A DNA stretch of 64,000 nucleotides from Xylona heveae TC161 (taxonomy: Eukaryota > Ascomycota > Xylonomycetes > Xylonales > Xylonaceae): contig NW_017264202.1 in the NCBI RefSeq assembly GCF_001619985.1, positions 62,001-126,000 of the forward strand. Direction: 5' to 3'. The notes below the pieces were generated by a model. The model did no database searches and was not told the origin of the DNA. It saw nothing but the letters and a program-made list of their open reading frames with translations. Of the stretch, positions 23,081 through 35,539 are shown piece after piece. The position numbers were made by a program, and so were the translations under genes. Each line of letters begins with the position of its first letter. Position 1 is the first letter of the stretch.

Positions 23081-25675
23081 ATGTTTACTACCTTTGCCGC
23101 TGCCCCAGCACCCCACCGCCGCCGTCACCGCCAAGATGGCCGAAGAAGGAGGTCAAGGTCGCTTTCATCATCATCAGATTCCCCCCGTCCAAGGAAGCAA
23201 GTCGCTAGAGCATGCGACTTGTGCCGTCTCAGTCGAGTTCGGTGTGATGGCCAGCAGCCATGCCAAACTTGTTTAAGAAAACAATATCAGTGCGTTTATG
23301 ATGAGAGCAGAAACGTACGGACTCTGGCGGATGCTATGAAGTACGTGAACTATTTTTTATCCTCTATTCAATGTCTATTCCGTGGTGGAATAATCCCACC
23401 TTTCTTTGTTTTATTCCACATTACCCAGATCATTTCTCCCAGCCCGTTAGTCTGAATGATAGTTCAAATACCTTTCTCGTTATATGTTTTTATATGCATC
23501 AAATTTATTGTGAGCTCAAGGTATTATATATTGAGGTATCCGAGCAATAAAGAAAAGTCCTGAGATGATTTGAGAATATGCTAGCCATTATATGCTGATT
23601 CTGGTGGGCCTTTAGCTTTGTTGCAAGATATTCGAGCTGATGAATCTGGTTCTACTAGGGTTATTGATAGCTTGCGGGCTGAAACCAAATTTTTGAAGGA
23701 GCAACTGTCACCAGCAGCCAATCGCCAAAGCCAGACCAATCGTGGAATCTCGCGCCAGGAAGGGTTCAGTCACATACCGCAGCAGAGCGGTGCTCTGCAC
23801 AATTCACAGGCTAGAAGAAGATCAACAAGTCCTCTCCGGCTCGACACGCACCCCCGAAGTCCATTTTGCACGTCAGATTTTGCGGATCGATTAGAGGCCT
23901 TCCTTCAGGATGCCCTTGAAGAAGAATGCCATCCAGTTATTGATACCTTCACACCTGCGTCGCTTGAATTGGCATCATTTAGAACAAATCACGCTTTTTT
24001 TAGCGCCTGGGATCCCGGACCCCCTAGGGGTGCAGACTGGGCCCTATCGCGCCCACAGGAAGAGTTCTATCTGTCTCTTTTCTGGCAAGCCCACCACTGT
24101 CTTGCCCCAATTGTGAACGAATCAGAGTTTAAAGAGCTCTTTGAGGCACTATGGAGCTACCCGATGAACGCCGGCACAAGGAGACATCCCTCTCCTTTGG
24201 TTGACATTGTCATGGCTTTATGTATACAATGGGGCGCCAATTTTATCGAAAGTCCGGATCACCAAAAGGTGGCAACAGAGGCCGAAGACACTAGCTTTTC
24301 AGGATCGCAGTACTACCGTCGCTGCATGTGCATCCTTGTTCAGGATCTTGAGAGTCCCTCACTTTCGACAGTCCAGTGCTATATCTATGCTGTCATTTAC
24401 CTAAGTAACGCAACATTGCTAAGTATGTCGTACAATTTGCTCGGTCTAGGTTTCCGTGTCGCATATTCGATTGGCCTGCATGATGAGACATCTCTCAGTG
24501 AGTCTGCGCCGGATCGACAGTTACGTCGGCGAATTTGGTGGACTTTAGTGTTCCTCGACACAATCATCTCTCTCCAGCTGAGCCGACCGGCGGCTGCTGA
24601 GAATTCTCATATTCCGTTTCCCTCCGATGACGAGGATACAGCCCAAGCAGCTGGACCAAATTTTTCTAGCCTGTCAAAGGACCAAACGTGGCTAAATTAC
24701 CATGTCCAGCTTACCAAAGCAGTGACTATTGGGAAAACAATTTATGATAATTTCCTTGAACACCACACCAAAACCCTCCAGTATAATCATGTCGACGCGA
24801 TTGACGACGACCCCGCGACTCGAGAATTATGCGCAAAATATCTGACGGCGATAGTGCGGCCGCTTCATGCATGGCGAAGTGAAGTTTCTCCCCATCTAGT
24901 AAACAGTCGAAGGGCAAGCGGCAAACCATTTTCCACTGACAGAACAATGCTGGAATTGGACGGCACTCTGCCTCTGTGGCAGCAGCGACAACGCATTCTC
25001 TTGGAGCTATTTTATCACAACATGCTCAATACGCTCCATCGACCTTTTATCAATTTGAGCCCTTCAAGAACGAGAACTACCAAAACACCAATCACTGCCC
25101 CAGTAGCTGACGGTCATGCTATCACATGTCTCAATCATGCTGTTACCATGACCATGATCCTCCACCAAGTGTTGACCGAAACAGATATTCTTAACGGTTG
25201 GTACGATTTATTATACCACCAGTGGAGCGCGATGCAGTCTTTGTTGGCCTTCATCATTGCCTACCCAGCATGTCCACCCACACCGACAGCTTGGAAATTT
25301 GCAAAGGTTGCCATTGACTGTTTCGACATCCTCGGAGAGAAATGCACCCTTGCAACAAGGGCTGCAGGCATCTCACGAAGCGTTATTTCAAAGGCAAAGC
25401 GACGAAGTGAGATCTTTCGTTCGAGAATCACCTCGTCAGAAAGCCGTCCGAATGCAGTGGCAGCGAGCACTTCACAATCTCACCCGCCATCGTTCCTGTC
25501 TCCACCGGATGAGCCCAGAATATCTAATGGTTTCAATGGGTTGCTTTCGCCGACCGACTTAGCGCTCTTCAACGAACGTGAAAGTTCATGGAATAGTGAC
25601 GCCTGGTCAACTGTGGAGATTTCACATACTGGGTTTGGTCTTGACGACCCTTCAAATATATCTGGCGCTTTGTAA
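23081..25675 (+). CDS. Zn2Cys6 fungal transcription factor
   Basis: The first exon carries a full Zn2Cys6 cluster ([18 protein letters not shown], then [10 protein letters not shown]) behind an Arg/Ser-rich basic lead. The second exon carries the fungal-specific transcription factor domain, with [34 protein letters not shown] and [12 protein letters not shown]. The intron lies somewhere between about 23310 and 23584. The acceptor that keeps phase is at 23584, giving [18 protein letters not shown]; the donor may be at 23314 or 23347. Total length is about 785 residues. It is divergent from the MFS pump, so local regulation is plausible. It resembles the regulator at 601-2910 in its middle domain. 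Confidence 0.87.
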
Positions 25676-26111
25676 AAGGGAGAATAAAATATTGTGTAGA
25701 GAATCATATATTTTATATCAGTAAATTGAGTACATCGAGCTGAAAGATTTTGATGAATGCTAAATATTAAGCAAAAGATCTTCTGAAGGCAAGACCAAAA
25801 AAAATTAATTCTTCATGTCTAAAAGATAATGATTGTATTTTCGTTGACACTCCAACGTAGATTCTCACCAGATAGGCTCGACACTGGAGGTGGACAGTGA
25901 CGCTATTCCACTTTCGTCAAACAGCCAGAGCTTTGCGCCAGAGCTCCAGACCACCTCGCACTTCTTTTCGGGACAACCCACGTTCCATACTTTCAGATTC
26001 GGAGGATAATAATATGCTGATGCACTACTAACAAGGCAAAACTGGGACAAAGTACGGTCCTATACAATGTTTGATATCTAGCATTGTTTTGCTAAAAATC
26101 CTCTTTCCATA
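25676..26111. other. Intergenic
   Basis: AT-rich 3' flank of the regulator and the short promoter of the J-domain gene. A 61-codon minus-strand frame (25865-26050) has no features, and I do not count it. Confidence 0.5.
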
Positions 26112-28867
26112 ATGTCCACCCAAACGTCTCCAGACCGCTCTAGCCCGCGGGGGCTGTCCCAGGAAAGCTCCGAGTGGAGCTGGCAGGGAATTGGAGATTC
26201 TTCACAGAGTCAGAGCAATCAAGAAAGAGCCGAGGGCGACACATTATCCAATGATGAGGAGTATGACCGACTACTTGATGAGACAGCCCTGGAGGAGCGG
26301 GACTACTATGCAATGCTGGGACTGCCCCGGCAGCCGGCCCCTACTCCGCCTCAGATCCGTTCGGCCTTTCACTCATTATCCCTGCGCTTGCATCCCGATA
26401 AACAACCGCCGCATTTACAAGAGATAGCAAAAGAGCAGTATGTGCGGTTGCGAACTGCATACGAGACGCTCATCAACCCGCAAAAGAGGGTCGTATATGA
26501 TGTGCTTGGAGAAGAGGGGGTCAAAGCAGAATGGGGGCCAGGCGGGTCGATGGCAAAGGGCGGCGAAGCCGAGAGCACACAGGTTGGAGTCAAGGCTATG
26601 ACACCGGCGGAGTTCCGGCGTTGGTTTCTGCGTCTGATGAAAAGAAGAGAAAGACAAGCATTGGAGGAGTTGGTATCCAGCAAAGTACGTCATTTTGCGG
26701 CCACTTTGCAATTGCCCCTTGAGATATCCTGCACGGAGTCACACACAATTACACAAACCTCCAACTCGATTTTCTGTGTATTTAGCTATTACACTATTAC
26801 AGTTTCTGTTTTCCAAATCACGTTTCACCCTTTTACCTTAACACTGAACTGACCTGCATTTTTTTCAAGAGCCATATCCGCGTCAACCTCGATGCCGTGG
26901 GTTTCTTCCACCCTGACGTAATTCAAAAGCTACGGGCCGTGTCCGGTCTCATGGGCGATCACTCTCTTGCAAAGGCACCGCCTCCGTTACAGGCCACTGA
27001 GCTTGAGCTAGGACATGAGTTCGATGTACCTTTGCCGTCGCTAGGAAAGCTGATCAACACAAGGCTTGGGTTGGTCTCAAATGGCAACAACAAGGATGGG
27101 ACCCACGTTGAGCCGGACTGGGAAGAAGAGACCGGGGATGATACCCAACTTACCGTGTCTGCTGGCATTGAGGGAAATATTATTGGGTTTGCAGCGAAAC
27201 CAAAGCACCATCATGTTGAGGACGAGGACGACGGCGAAGAAGGGGTCTGTCAAAGAATGTTCAGATGTTTTTATCCTGTAAGGTTGACTAACTTGCATCT
27301 AGTATTCTCTCACAATGCCCGGGGTTCTTGCCCGCCAATTTTCGCTTGGCTTTGACATTGAGCATGCATTTCCGGAGAAACCCATCTCAAGCGTCAAAGA
27401 GCCGAACCCGGCCAGCTCGTTCCTTCATGGCACGATGGTTGGTCTGAGGACCGAATTACTTCCTGAGCGTCGGATACAAGCATCGCTCACTCGTCCAATA
27501 ACATTGATCGAAGGGACGCAACCATTCTTCTGTCGCATACAGACAACTTTTCAGAAATCTTTGCTTACCGGGCCTCCTTCAGTGGAGGTGACCGTCACAA
27601 GGGCAGTTGGACTAGGCAAGACGCTCTTCTGCTCATGGTCATCGGGCTCCAGTGTTTGGCCACCGTTCGTACAACAGCTTTTCAGTAGGTTTATGCCCAA
27701 CGGCGAAGAAGGCGGGGCGACTGCTGTGCTTTCCACCGTGGTGCCAAGAATGGTCGTTGGGATCAGCGGAGCTCTTAGCCCTGCAGTTGCAGAAGCTACA
27801 CAAGAATCTACGGCAGATGGCCGGGTGCAAAAGCATCCTTCCAGCAACCGGACTTGGAACGTTCAACTCATGGGTTCCGTGTTTGGAAACCAGTTGAGCG
27901 CTACATATGGACAAGACTTTTTTGCAAGTGCGTCAACGGCTCCAGTGCGATCCGCGTTTACGAGGTCCGGAGAGTACAGCGGCGAGGACTCTTCGTCCCA
28001 ACATATCGAAGGCTCTCGTGGCATTCGAGTAGAGGTTGAAGGTAGGATAGGACCTTCGGCATCCTTTGCTTGGCAGATCCGAGGCCTCCGACGAATTGGC
28101 AACTTTACTCGTATTGGAATGGGTGTCGGTCTTCAGGGTGTCGATGGGGTGTTTGTAGCCTTTTCATGGAATCGACTCGGACATTCCATTGACGTGCCAG
28201 TCCTCGTATGTCCTTTAATGCTTCTCAGCGTAAAGGCCGTGGTGCTTGCATTGTCCGTACCAGTGGGAGCCTATTCGCTGCTTGAATTCGGCCTTATCAG
28301 ACCGCGATCTCGGCGACAACGGAAAACCAAGTTGGCAAAGCGGCGAAATGAGCTTCAAAAGCTTGTGGATGGTCGCCGGGAGGAGGCTCAACAAGCTAGC
28401 CGACTGATGGAGAGAGATGTGATGGTGAAGCAGGCCCAGGAGGCAGAGCGCAATGGTTTAGTCATTCTCAAGGCCGAGTATGGCTCAAAGGAAGCAATGG
28501 CACCTCGCCGGCCTGACCCGAGACGACGCCAGTCCCGTGACGAGATCGCAGACGTTACAATTGCGGTAGCGGCGCTGGTTGATGAAGGCCAGCTCTCAAT
28601 GCCCCGAAGGCTCCAAAGAGTAAGTTTTTTTTATTGAGATTCCTGCTCTACTGCAATACCAGTGGAAGAACATATCTGTTCCAGAAACGCAAGCTCGGAT
28701 TTACTGACGCATTATAGTCTGACATTGTTGGATTCTATGACCCTGCACCTCTCCAGAAGAAGAGACTCCGCGTACGATACCTTTTCGCTGGTCGAGAACA
28801 CGTCGTCGAGGTGGATGACGACGAATCACTGACTTGTCCAATGAGATCCCACCGAACGAGCACATAG
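26112..28867 (+). CDS. DNAJC11-like J-domain protein
   Basis: Four exons (26112-26684, 26870-27244, 27303-28619 and 28718-28867) join in phase to about 804 residues. The J domain begins at DYYAMLGLPRQPAP near residue 62 and has the HPD tripeptide in LRLHPDKQPP near residue 94, so it should stimulate an Hsp70. The middle contains the beta-rich, porin-like region of DNAJC11. The C-terminus carries the DUF3395 block ending DIVGFYDPAPLQKKRLRVRY and EVDDDESL. Human DNAJC11 sits at the mitochondrial outer membrane and associates with MICOS; a similar place in fungi is inferred. A hydrophobic stretch, VPVLVCPLMLLSVKAVVLAL, may be a membrane anchor. The second intron uses a weak donor (gtctgt), chosen because the alternative would leave an intron of about 25 nt. 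Confidence 0.88.
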
Positions 28868-29317
28868 AAGTATTTGGACGAGATGTACATATTATCATTT
28901 TTTTGTGTAAAAAGCTCCCCTTCTCCGTAATCATTCACTTCATATATTTACTTTATTTCTGGACTCCGGTACGCTTTTGAGGAATCATAGAGAGGGCATT
29001 CGGTGCAAATGTTGTGTAACTCGACCTGCGCAGGTATCCGTCGTGGTCTCCACATCTGCTCTCTGAAGGAAAAAGGTCAGTGGCTATCTCGAGCTCATAA
29101 TGCCCAGACTTGACCGCTGTTGTCGACTCAGCTCTTATTTGTTCAGTTCAGGGGGAGGTTGTGCAACCCCCGCCATTGGCCCCCTCTCTTTCCTCTTGTC
29201 ATCTGAGCCGAGAGAGGCAGCCACTGCAATCTCAGCTTGACAACCAGACATTCTCACTTCAGACTCGTTTTTTTATTTTCCTAGATGTGATACTTGCTTG
29301 AGAAAAGCCCAAGAAAG
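28868..29317. other. Intergenic
   Basis: 3' flank of the J-domain gene and 5' flank of the Pro-rich gene. Nothing further is recognised. Confidence 0.5.
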
Positions 29318-30560
29318 ATGTGTATCCCCTGCTGGAAGTTTGAAGAGATCATCCTCGAAGAACCACCCCCGAAGCCCAAGGTCAAGGCTTCTGCTGAGCA
29401 GACTCCGACACGGGTGATGATGCCAGCCGTTACCTATTACGTACGTACAGCCAGTGACGGCTTTCTTTTACTGCTCACTCTTGCCTTCTCGCGTCGCACT
29501 TCACTCCTCCTCCTCTTTTTCTCGCTACGCACTTAGCCACCATCATTCCCCATCCTTCAACACCCCCCAAAACCTCTATTTTTCATCTTCCATCACAACT
29601 CCAAAGAACGGCAAATCATCTTCCAGGATCACAGCCGACGCCTCATGGGGTCAACAAACTCCATTCTGACTCCCCACTCGGTCTCGTCTTAATCCCATTC
29701 TCCTGGGTGAAGATCAAACAATGAATTATCCCTTCTATTCTCCCGCAGTCCCTCCTCTGCAGTATACTTACCCTCCGCCGCAGTCACCTCAGCCTGTTGC
29801 ACCTGGACAATACGGCCCGAATCTCAATGTGTGGCGCTACAGGCCACCCAAGCCTGAGACTGGGGCTGCACCGCCTGCGCCGCCTCCTCCGCCGCATCCA
29901 CCTCTAGCACCTGCACAGGCAATTGCCCCCAAAGACATTCTAACTTACAAACCAAGACCTGCTAACCATGCTGCTCACACACAGCCTGTTGCGTCTGATC
30001 CCGTTGCACTGCCGGGTGGTCCTATGAACATCTGGCGGTACAAACCACCGGGCAAGGCTCAATCTGAAAAGCAACAATGTGCTCCTCAAGCAGCCCCGGC
30101 TCCGGCTGCATATCAGGTGCCGGCGGGATACTACCCATCTTACCCGGCCCCGGTGGCGTTGCAGTATCCTCAATTCCCCTACGGATACGCTCCGTATGGT
30201 CACTATGCACCCAGTCAGCCTGTCGTCTTTGCGCCGCAGCCACAGCCTCCGCCAGCTCCAGCTCCCGCCGCTCCGGCAGCCAAGCAACACGTGCAGGTGC
30301 ATCGAGTCTGGCCTGGTGCTACCAAGGCGCAGATTGATGCTGAGAATCTTCGTATGGCGGAGAAGTTTGGAATTAACAAGGCGGTTCCCCTAGTCCCGAC
30401 TGACACTGCTGCCGATAAAATGTACTGGTTCCGAGACCTGGACGGGAACCATTATCTGGCAAATTACGGAACCATTTCATCGGAGCTCAGTCCGGGTTAT
30501 TGGGTGCTTGGACCCCAGGGAACCCCTATGTTCGTCAGAGAGAAGAAGAATCAGCAGTGA
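29318..30560 (+). CDS. Hypothetical Pro/Ala/Tyr-rich protein
   Basis: The main exon codes for 279 residues from the ATG at 29721. It is extremely rich in Pro, Ala, Gln and Tyr, and has two copies of a motif like NVWRYRPPKPE / NIWRYKPPGKA. After a low-complexity middle comes a conserved-looking C-terminal domain with VWPGATKAQIDAENLRMAEKF and KMYWFRDLDGNHYL. I do not recognise a named family. An upstream frame starting at 29318 (MCIPCWKFEEIILEEPPPKP) ends at a gtacgt donor near 29440 and can be joined in phase to an acceptor just before ATCAAACAATG. I include it as a possible first exon; without it the gene starts at 29721. No signal peptide is seen. Confidence 0.65.
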
Positions 30561-31536
30561 TGATGTTGTTGATGCTGAGAGCTTGACGGGGATCTGTAGT
30601 TGGAGAGCTGAAGAGCAAGAACTTTATTTCATGGGGAGCGAAGATGTGGAGATTCTTTTACAATTTGACTGCTTGAGCTGCTTCTTTGTGGGGAGAATTA
30701 TTCGGTACAGAACGGCAGCGAAGCTCCTTTTGACGCTTTCATGGCCTATGTTATTTACGGAGCGATATTGTTGACTGGAGGGTCTGATGAAGTTGGCATG
30801 AATAATCCCAATTGCTCTTCAATGCAACGTTTATCCATTCTCCTATATCTTTATATGCAGCTGAGTACTTTTTTGAAATATATCTCCTAGAGATATATCG
30901 CTTATCGCGTGTTTTGCATGATCTCTATCTAATCCGTCCAGCACCGACCGTTGACTGGTAAACTGTATGGTATAGATATGACGTAGCCGAGCGCATGTCA
31001 TTTCTAGTTAAGTTTCCATCCACCGCCCACCACAGGAACAACAGAAATTATTAATTTTTCCCCACATGGTGCGACTGGTCTCTTGATGACGCTCTCCCAT
31101 CCCACCTCTGCTTCTCACTATTCAACTCGCTCCATCTGGCACACGATCATCTTCTTATCCATCTTCATACTTGCCTTTTTTCCCAACTTTTTCATCAGCC
31201 TCGTTGGTTTCCCATTTCGAAGCTTGCGCTCTCCTAGCAAATCCCATTCTCTCGAACACAACAATTGTATGTTTTTTCCCTCTTCTCCGTCGCGTATACA
31301 GTTTCGATACGGACTTATTGTCTTACTGCGTATTCACGTTTGTCGCAAAAATGTCCCATGTTTCTTTCGCATTGGCTTTTGCATACCCCATCCGAGAAAC
31401 AGAGAAAGCACTTTTGAGCCAGAATACTTTGCTTCTCCCCAAGAGCCAAGAATCCCAATTTTGTCGCAATTCGGTTTGACTAACTCTTTGGCCGGTTTGG
31501 CCATATCTAGCACCTCCAAATACACAAACAAGCAAC
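30561..31536. other. Intergenic, upstream of the YjbQ-like gene
   Basis: No supported gene. It contains C/T-rich stretches near 31085-31300 that probably belong to the promoter or leader. Short frames there have no recognisable domain. Confidence 0.5.
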
Positions 31537-32073
31537 ATGTCCTGGGTCCAGAAACAATTCACCCTGTCGCCCAAGAGCCGCGGCTCGTACCTGATTGACG
31601 ACCAAGTGCTGGCCGCGGTCCCCGAGATTCGCAACTACAAGGTCGGCCTGCTGAACCTGTTCATCCAGCATACCTCGTGCGCGCTCAGTCTGAATGAGAA
31701 CTGGGACGAGGAAGTGCGCGAGGACATGAGCGATGCGCTGGACCGCATTGCGCCCGAGGATCGCAAGGGAAACTTGTACAGACATAGTGCCGAGGGATTG
31801 GATGACATGCCTGTACGTTTGATCCCCCCTTCCTCCCCTATTAACTTTTTGTCTCCCCGTTACCGGATCAAGGAATGCTGTGGAAGAAAAAAATACTAAT
31901 GTTTGGATTGATAGGCACATATCAAGTCGGCCCTGATTGGCGCGAGCGTGACGGTTCCGATCAAAGATGGAAAGCTGGCGACAGGCACATGGCAGGGAAT
32001 TTGGTACCTCGAGTTCCGCGCCCACCGGCACTCGCGCAAGGTCGTTGCTACGCTCCAGGGCGAGAAGGCGTGA
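31537..32073 (+). CDS. YjbQ/UPF0047 family protein
   Basis: Two exons (31537-31812 and 31915-32073) join to 144 residues, the normal length for this family. The core FIQHTSCALSLNENWD holds the conserved His-Thr-Ser segment, and GTWQGIWYLEFRAHRHSRK is the family C-terminus, with the typical GTWQ and the basic/His patch. Bacterial members have weak thiamine-phosphate synthase activity; the true role in fungi is not established. No targeting signal is evident. Confidence 0.9.
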
Positions 32074-32506
32074 ATCGGTGGATACGAAAATGATGATGAT
32101 AATGATGGTATAAGGGAGCGTGAATTGGGGAAGTTGTAGATTGATTTGGGTCAGAGATTATGTGGCCTATATGGATGATGCGATGATACCGTTAAATGCA
32201 ATGGAGTTGTGAGCGGGGGCGATGAAATGTTCAGAGACAGATATCATGGGTGGGAGTGTTGAGCCCCTTTATCAATGAGACATATCTCAGAAACAGCAAC
32301 TAGACTGAGATGCAGAGATAGTATAATGAAACGAAACATTAATCATGAATCTGCAATTATCGTAATATCTCATTATCAACAAAGCTCGTAATGATTGCGA
32401 CAGACTGGTCTAGTAACGATCACGCATAAAATAAAAAGCATATGCTCCGACTTCTCATGCAATTGGCTACATCATGAGATACATGCTGCACCTGGTATGC
32501 ACAATA
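32074..32506. other. Intergenic, between converging genes
   Basis: AT-rich 3' flanks of the YjbQ-like and NDUFS6-like genes. Nothing else is recognised. Confidence 0.5.
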
Positions 32507-33443
32507 TCAACGCTGAGCCAGAGGCTCATCCGTAATCTGCTGCGACTCCTGCACTTCTGCCGTATCGCCCTTTGGTCCAAGCGGGTATGACGTTGACGGC
32601 TGCGACTCGAGCAGTTTGCGATGATGCTCGTGGGCCTGATACCTAGTCAGTCACACAACCACCGTCGAGTATCGCCAGAGACGAGCTCAAGGAGAGTGGA
32701 GGGGAAGGGAAGGCGCGTACAAATGGCAGACCGCAATAAGTGCACCAGCAAATCTGGGGTTTATCCACATTGATAAAAATCTTGGGGTGGCCGAGCGGTC
32801 CTCCGCCGCCATCGCATGCCACAACGGACTCGTGCGTCCACCGCACAGGTTGCTTATGGATCAATTCGATTGCAGAGTACGGTTGCGGCTGATGTAATTA
32901 GCAAAAGTTTTCCCATTCCGTATATCATTCTCCTTCTTCCACTCCTTCCATCCAATATTTCCAAGCAAGACGAATTGCCGAATGAGCAGAGTCTAGATCA
33001 TGCTCAAATGTACATAACAGAGGAGATGCGTGGACCAAAAAAAGAAAAAAAAAAAGAAAGGGACGTACTTGATACTCCATAACAGTCTGTTCGAATCTCG
33101 GCCCAACCATGGCCTTGTCTCGAGGCTGCTGACTGCGCGACCAAATCGTCGCTCGATTCGGCGCTTGCATTTGCCGCTGCGATTCCGCAGACTCGGCCGA
33201 CTCCTGCAATGCCTGGTCCTGGCCTCCTGCCGAAGAGGTAGGCACATTGTCTGTCCCACGTGCTGACGCACCCTTTTGCGCTGGGCCAGGCACGTTGGAC
33301 GGGTTCGGGTTGTCCGTGGGGTAAGTATCTGTTGAGTAGGCATGGCTATTGAGGCGTAGGGAGAAGGTTGTCGTTGCTGCACGAGTGCAGAGATGAGGCG
33401 TGCTCGATCGGAGCAGGACGATGCGAGAACGTAATAGAGACAT
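32507..33443 (-). CDS. Complex I zinc-binding subunit, NDUFS6-like
   Basis: Three exons (33443-33069, 32888-32721 and 32635-32507) give about 223 residues. The N-terminus (MSLLRSRIVLLRSSTPHLCT...) is an Arg/Ser-rich mitochondrial presequence. The C-terminal half has the CHCC-type zinc site: ACDGGGGPLGHPKIFINVD, followed by CTYCGLPF. NDUFS6 is an accessory subunit of the NADH dehydrogenase peripheral arm and binds one Zn ion needed for late assembly. A disordered Ser/Gln-rich linker separates the two parts. The protein ends soon after the zinc finger, with about 40 residues that vary between fungi. It is divergent from the MPP6 gene across 474 bp. Confidence 0.9.
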
Positions 33444-33917
33444 GATGGTTCTGAGGAGAGATTGGATATCGGTCGATGAAAGGTATAGTAGTTATGCGGA
33501 GAAGTGGTTCTATGGCTTCAACTATATTACCCCATACTCACTGGCCTCACAACACCCGGCTGGGGTACGTATCGTAGTACTCCGTAGCATATCCGCCCAT
33601 CCCGCCTGGGGGTGCGCTAGTCCAGCTTAGGCAAGTTTCCGTCTAGACAGTAATGTGAGGGGTACAAAGTACAAGAGACATGTAACTTACTGTTTATCTT
33701 CTCGGAGAAAACATTCGCCGGACCGAAGAGCCAACTGCAAAATATCATAGCAACTCTCTGAGACAGCAACACTTATCGAGCATACCTCTATATCTCACAA
33801 CTCAACAATCATAACATTTTCTCTTTGAGCACCCTTTTTTCTTCAGCCGCATCTTCAATTTATATTTCAATCCAATAATACAGAGGAGAAGACGAAGCAT
33901 AGCAACGAAACGTCATC
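33444..33917. promoter_or_regulatory. Divergent promoter, NDUFS6-like and MPP6-like genes
   Basis: Short bidirectional intergenic stretch between two housekeeping genes. No other element is recognised. Confidence 0.45.
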
Positions 33918-35121
33918 ATGTCCTCGAAGCCATCAACCCCGGCGAAGCCGCCAAAGCAAATGTCTTCGCGGCTGCTCACCATGAAGGTATTCTCCTTTTC
34001 CTCCCTCCTATTTTCATCCCTCCTATTTTTATATCATCTTGGCACATATCTATTGCCCTTTCATAAACCTTCTTCCTCTATCAATTGTACCAAAATTGAC
34101 GTATGTCCTACAAAACAGTTCATGCAACGCGCCGCGGCATCCGCATCTCCATCTAGCCCCGCCACGCCCGACGGCCCGTCTCCCAAACGCCAAAAAACGT
34201 CCCCATCAGGAGGAAAGGGCGCAGCATCGGCGTCGGCGGGGGGATCAGACTCGGACGCGATCAAAGCCGCGCTCGAAGCGGAGGAAGCCAAGCGGCAGGA
34301 AGCGCTGGACAAACAGGCGGCCGAAGCAGGCGAGACGAAATGGGTGCTGAGCTTCCGGGACGGAGACAGCGGCGCCGCTGACGCTGATGATCAAGCGCGG
34401 TCGTCGTCAACGTCAACGTTAGCTTCTGGGACGGGGAAGCTTAGAGTCGTGCATGCGGGATACGCGGGGATAGATGCGCCGACGTCGACGTCACCGTCTG
34501 GTCCTCGCAGGATCGTGAGCGGTGATGGTGACGATGATGCAGATGACACTGTGGAAGAAGAAGGACAAAGCGGACTGGTTGGACGGAGAAGTTTTGGCAA
34601 GTTTAATAAGACGCTGGAGGTACGATTACATTCCCCACCCCCCTTTTCATCCGTCTATTTTATTTATCCCTCCACCCGAGTTTTTCACTTTGGTTTGTAT
34701 ATACATGAAAATTACTGACATACGATGGGCACAGAAACAGCGAAAAGCGCACCGGAAAGCACACGAAGCCGAGTCCAACGCCGACAGACCCGACAGATCC
34801 GACAGAAAAGGAAACGAAGACGACGACGACGACGATGACGAGGAGGAATCATCAGACGAGGACGAGGACGAGGATGAAGAAGAACAAGAAGAAACCAGAC
34901 GCAAATACACGCCCCGCAAAGAAGTCAATCTGAATAAACTCAGTTCGATATCTGGCGGCGGAGCGGGACTCTCGTCGTCGTCGAGACAAGGGCCGAATGC
35001 AGCAGACATGGACTGCTTCAAGTGCGGTAAACGAGGACATTTGAAAAAGGACTGTCCAGCCGGTGCGGCCCGTTCAGCGAGTGCAGTTAGAGGGAAGAAG
35101 GGCAAGAGAAAGTCGACATGA
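33918..35121 (+). CDS. MPP6-like nuclear exosome cofactor with a C-terminal zinc knuckle
   Basis: Three exons (33918-33986, 34119-34619 and 34735-35121) give about 318 residues. Joining exons 1 and 2 creates MSSRLLTMKFMQRAA, the MPP6 signature. The GRRSFGKFNK motif further on is the second conserved MPP6 block. MPP6 binds RNA and helps recruit Mtr4 to the nuclear exosome. Unlike the short yeast and human proteins, this one has a long acidic Asp/Glu run (34816-34890) and, near the end, a CCHC zinc knuckle (CFKCGKRGHLKKDC) followed by a basic tail. I infer an added RNA-binding role. The knuckle lies in the third exon, in phase with the rest. Confidence 0.85.
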
Positions 35122-35539
35122 TCAATTAACAGTTCATTGTGCACTCATTTCAATAGTTTTTTTTTTCCTAGTGGATGATGATAGCATTAGTTGTGGGCGG
35201 GATACGCTGTTGATTGGCGCTTGCATGGGATATCCGTGTTTCGTAAGTATAGGTACTTTGTAAATTAGATTCTGTAGGATAAAAGTATATGTGTACTGTC
35301 CATGTTTGTTCATTCGAGGGGTTATAAAGTAAAAGTCTGTCTGTGCAGGCGTGGAAATGGTGACCGAAAAGTAAAGCAATGTTTTATGCCATTTTGTAGT
35401 ACACTATTCGCTCACTTTTTAAATACAATCAAAAGAGACAGGCCAGCTATCTTTGATGGTCGTCATCATATATGGTCATCATCCTCCACAGAGTCGCACT
35501 GGAGCCAGCCATTTAACAGAGTCTTGTAAAAAAACCAGT
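35122..35539. other. Intergenic, between converging genes
   Basis: AT-rich 3' flanks of the MPP6-like and SDR genes. I place the left edge of the accessory region here. Confidence 0.5.

Noticed and set aside
33085-33105. tRNA B-box-like sequence (gttcgaatctcgg)
   Set aside because: It lies inside the NDUFS6-like coding exon, and no matching A-box or cloverleaf is seen.
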